Below are positions 62,160 through 64,000 of a stretch of DNA of 64,000 nt, piece by piece. Position 1 is the stretch's first letter, and every line of letters starts with the position of its first letter. The notes beneath the pieces are model-generated. The model was not told the origin of the DNA. It saw nothing but the letters and a program-made list of their open reading frames with translations, and did no database searches. Position numbers and translations under genes: made by a program. This DNA is from an uncultured Lachnospiraceae bacterium (GTDB lineage Bacteria > Bacillota > Clostridia > Lachnospirales > Lachnospiraceae). The stretch lies in the NCBI GenBank assembly GCA_934432885.1, contig CAKRYY010000001.1, positions 1 through 64,000 on the forward strand. Direction: 5' to 3'.

Positions 62160-64000
62160 GTGGCTAATGGCGCAGAAAACATAAAATGGCTTTCGGTGGA
62201 AGAAAACAAAATGCAGCTTTTGTTTCGAATCGGAGCGGACGGCAGTGTGAAGTTTGTACACTTTGGAAGAGAGCCGTTTGAAAAAGAAAGCCTGAGTGAA
62301 GAAGAGCTGCGGGGTTTTCGGCTGGTGGAGCTTGAACTGGCGGGATTTGACAGACCGCAGGAGCGTCATGGCATGAAATATGTGGTAACTGCACCAGGCT
62401 ACAGGCTTGTATATGATTCCCATAAGGATTATAGAAATGCAGATGGAAGAAAGCTGGAGCTGATTACAAAGGATGTGGAGACGGGCGTTTTTGTTACGAG
62501 CCATTTTCAGTTTTATGATGGAATCAGCGCAGTCCGTACCTGGCAGGAGGTTGAAAATAGAGGAAGCGAAGAGAGGATACTTACCTACCTTTCCGTATTT
62601 AATCTAAATGGAATTGAAAAAGAGGGCGTCTTAAGGACGGATGAAAAGCTCCGGATTGGAATACCGCATCATTCATGGCAGCGGGAGCTGCAATGGAAAT
62701 TTTATTCCCCGGCGCAGCTTGGCATGGAACAGATGCAGGAGGGCGATAGGATTCGTTCCTCCAAAACGATTGGAGCGACAAATACCGGAAACTGGTCGGC
62801 AAAGGAATACCTGCCGATGGGCAGCGTGGAAAATACGGAGACAGGCAAGACCTTTATCTGGCAGATTGAGCATAACGGCTCCTGGCATTGGGAAATCAGC
62901 GACCAGACGGGACACCTCTATTTGCAGTTGAGTGGACCTACAGAAAATGAATCACACTGGGTAAAGCGTTTAAAGCCAGGAGATAAATTTACCTCCGTTA
63001 CGGCGGCTGTAAGCGTGTCGGACGACTTTACAAACGGTATTGGCGAGCTGACAAAATATCGGCGGCGGATACGAAGGCCAAATACGGATAACGAAAAGCT
63101 TTGTGTTATTTTTAATGATTATATGAACTGTCTCTGGGCTGACCCGACGACAGAAAAGGAACTGCCACTAATTGAAGCGGCGCAGCAGGCAGGCTGCGAA
63201 TATTACTGCATCGATGCCGGCTGGTACGATGAGGGATACTGGTGGGACAGCGTCGGAGAATGGATGCCGAGCGGGAAACGGTTTCCCGGCGGCTTAAAGG
63301 AAGTGACGGATGCAATCCGTGCACATGGAATGATTCCCGGACTCTGGCTGGAAATTGAGGTTATGGGAATCAAGTGCAGGCTGGCAGAGGAAGTGCCAGA
63401 GGACTGGTTTTTTGTAAGGCATGGAAAAAAGGTGTATGACAGAAGCCGGTATCAGCTTGATTTCAGGAATCCTGAGGTAAGAAAATATGCAGACGGTGTG
63501 ATTGACAGGCTTGTGACAGAATATGGCATAGGCTATATCAAGATGGATTATAACATTGAACCGGGAATCGGAACGGAGCTTTATGCAGACAGCTTCGGCG
63601 ATGGGCTGCTTTCCCACGAAAGGGCGTACCTGGCATGGATTGACAGCCTGTTTGCAAGGTACCCGGAGCTGATTATTGAGAACTGCTCAAGCGGCGGGCT
63701 GCGTATGGATTATGCAATGCTGCAGAGACACAGTATCCAGTCTACGAGTGACCAGGAGGATTACCGTCATTATGCGTCCATTGCAGCAAATGCACCGACG
63801 GCGCTTACGCCGGAGCAGGCGGCGGTATGGAGCTATCCGCTCCGCGATGCAGATGCAGAGCAGACAGTGTTCAATATGGTGAACGCAATGTTGCTGAGGG
63901 TTCATCAAAGCGGCAATCTTGCAGAGCTGTCACCGCTTTGCTCTACTCTGGTAAAGGAAGGGATAGACTGCTATAAGAGGATACGGGAAGACATCAAATC
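62160..64000 (+). CDS. Alpha-galactosidase, GH36 (3' end beyond the window)
   Basis: The frame is open from GTG 62160, which follows AGAGGAGG by 8 bases, to the window edge (613 codons). It has an N-terminal beta-supersandwich domain, then the GH36 barrel with DAGWYDEGYWWD, the nucleophile D463 in YIKMDYN, ENCSSGGLRMDY and the acid/base D531 in STSDQED. The spacing of the two aspartates matches the family. The enzyme hydrolyses alpha-1,6-galactosides such as melibiose and raffinose. There is no signal peptide, so it acts in the cytoplasm on imported sugars. The divergent YesM/YesN system is its probable regulator. Confidence 0.93.
   Translation, partial: MANGAENIKWLSVEENKMQLLFRIGADGSVKFVHFGREPFEKESLSEEELRGFRLVELELAGFDRPQERHGMKYVVTAPGYRLVYDSHKDYRNADGRKLELITKDVETGVFVTSHFQFYDGISAVRTWQEVENRGSEERILTYLSVFNLNGIEKEGVLRTDEKLRIGIPHHSWQRELQWKFYSPAQLGMEQMQEGDRIRSSKTIGATNTGNWSAKEYLPMGSVENTETGKTFIWQIEHNGSWHWEISDQTGHLYLQLSGPTENESHWVKRLKPGDKFTSVTAAVSVSDDFTNGIGELTKYRRRIRRPNTDNEKLCVIFNDYMNCLWADPTTEKELPLIEAAQQAGCEYYCIDAGWYDEGYWWDSVGEWMPSGKRFPGGLKEVTDAIRAHGMIPGLWLEIEVMGIKCRLAEEVPEDWFFVRHGKKVYDRSRYQLDFRNPEVRKYADGVIDRLVTEYGIGYIKMDYNIEPGIGTELYADSFGDGLLSHERAYLAWIDSLFARYPELIIENCSSGGLRMDYAMLQRHSIQSTSDQEDYRHYASIAANAPTALTPEQAAVWSYPLRDADAEQTVFNMVNAMLLRVHQSGNLAELSPLCSTLVKEGIDCYKRIREDIK

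Noticed and set aside
62028..62504. Open frame of 158 codons on the minus strand
   Set aside because: It lies antisense to the start of the GH36 gene and across the divergent promoter region. It has no ribosome binding site or family pattern.

Overview
The window looks like a chromosome segment of a low-to-mid GC Gram-positive anaerobe, most likely a gut Lachnospiraceae (Blautia/Dorea/Ruminococcus-like Clostridia). This rests on strong AGGAGG ribosome binding sites, lipobox-bearing ABC binding proteins, YesM/YesN-type and AraC-type sugar regulators, a LacL/LacM beta-galactosidase, an AGCS alanine symporter, and a tRNA-Trp without encoded CCA. No species can be fixed from the sequence alone.

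Layout. 1-6900: a membrane-anchored, catalytically degraded GH3-like protein, then an F1Fo ATP synthase operon ordered a-c-b-[delta C-domain fused to alpha]-gamma-beta-epsilon with no separate delta gene. 6901-14079: a plastic accessory region. It opens and closes with two paralogous secreted proteins whose promoters carry the same 21-bp-spaced direct-repeat activator site. Between them lie a decayed MATE exporter, a RhuM-like gene, a Fic AMP-transferase, a flavodoxin, a fossil flavodoxin-MATE fragment and an alanine:sodium symporter. 14086-15664: a MerR regulator divergent from an aldo/keto reductase with a textbook 19-bp-spacer promoter. 15679-27140: a PucR regulator divergent from a nine-gene catabolic operon (class III aminotransferase, iron alcohol dehydrogenase, Dpp-type importer with fused ATPases, EamA exporter, serine hydrolase, VOC protein), which reads as uptake and fermentation of an omega-amino acid or its amide. 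27254-28930: a YitT protein, a hairpin array and a DinJ/YoeB-like toxin-antitoxin pair.

28952-37604: a galactoside locus made of a membrane-bound AraC sensor-regulator, a CUT1 ABC importer and overlapping lacL-lacM. 37699-41049: an SPFH / zinc-ribbon / TPM three-gene operon (YdjI-YdjG-YdjH-like). 41239-43596: an AraC regulator divergent from an intact MATE exporter. 43719-51424: a small membrane protein, pyrE, two small membrane proteins, an M29 aminopeptidase with a long N-terminal extension, and purE-purM-purN-purD interrupted by a tandem hairpin repeat. 51458-58161: a zinc-ribbon regulator-like protein, an SH3 surface protein with an extreme acidic tail, a GntR-clpC pair, a small beta-rich protein and radA, followed by tRNA-Trp. 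58548-64000: a MerR/TipAS-like regulator, a YesN/YesM two-component system, and a divergent GH36 alpha-galactosidase cut by the window end.

The most unusual points are the delta-alpha ATP synthase fusion, the paired secreted proteins under a LytTR-like operator, the fossil of a duplicated flavodoxin-MATE cassette formed by short-homology deletions, the omega-amino-acid amide operon, and a dispersed roughly 60-75 bp hairpin element present in at least three copies.
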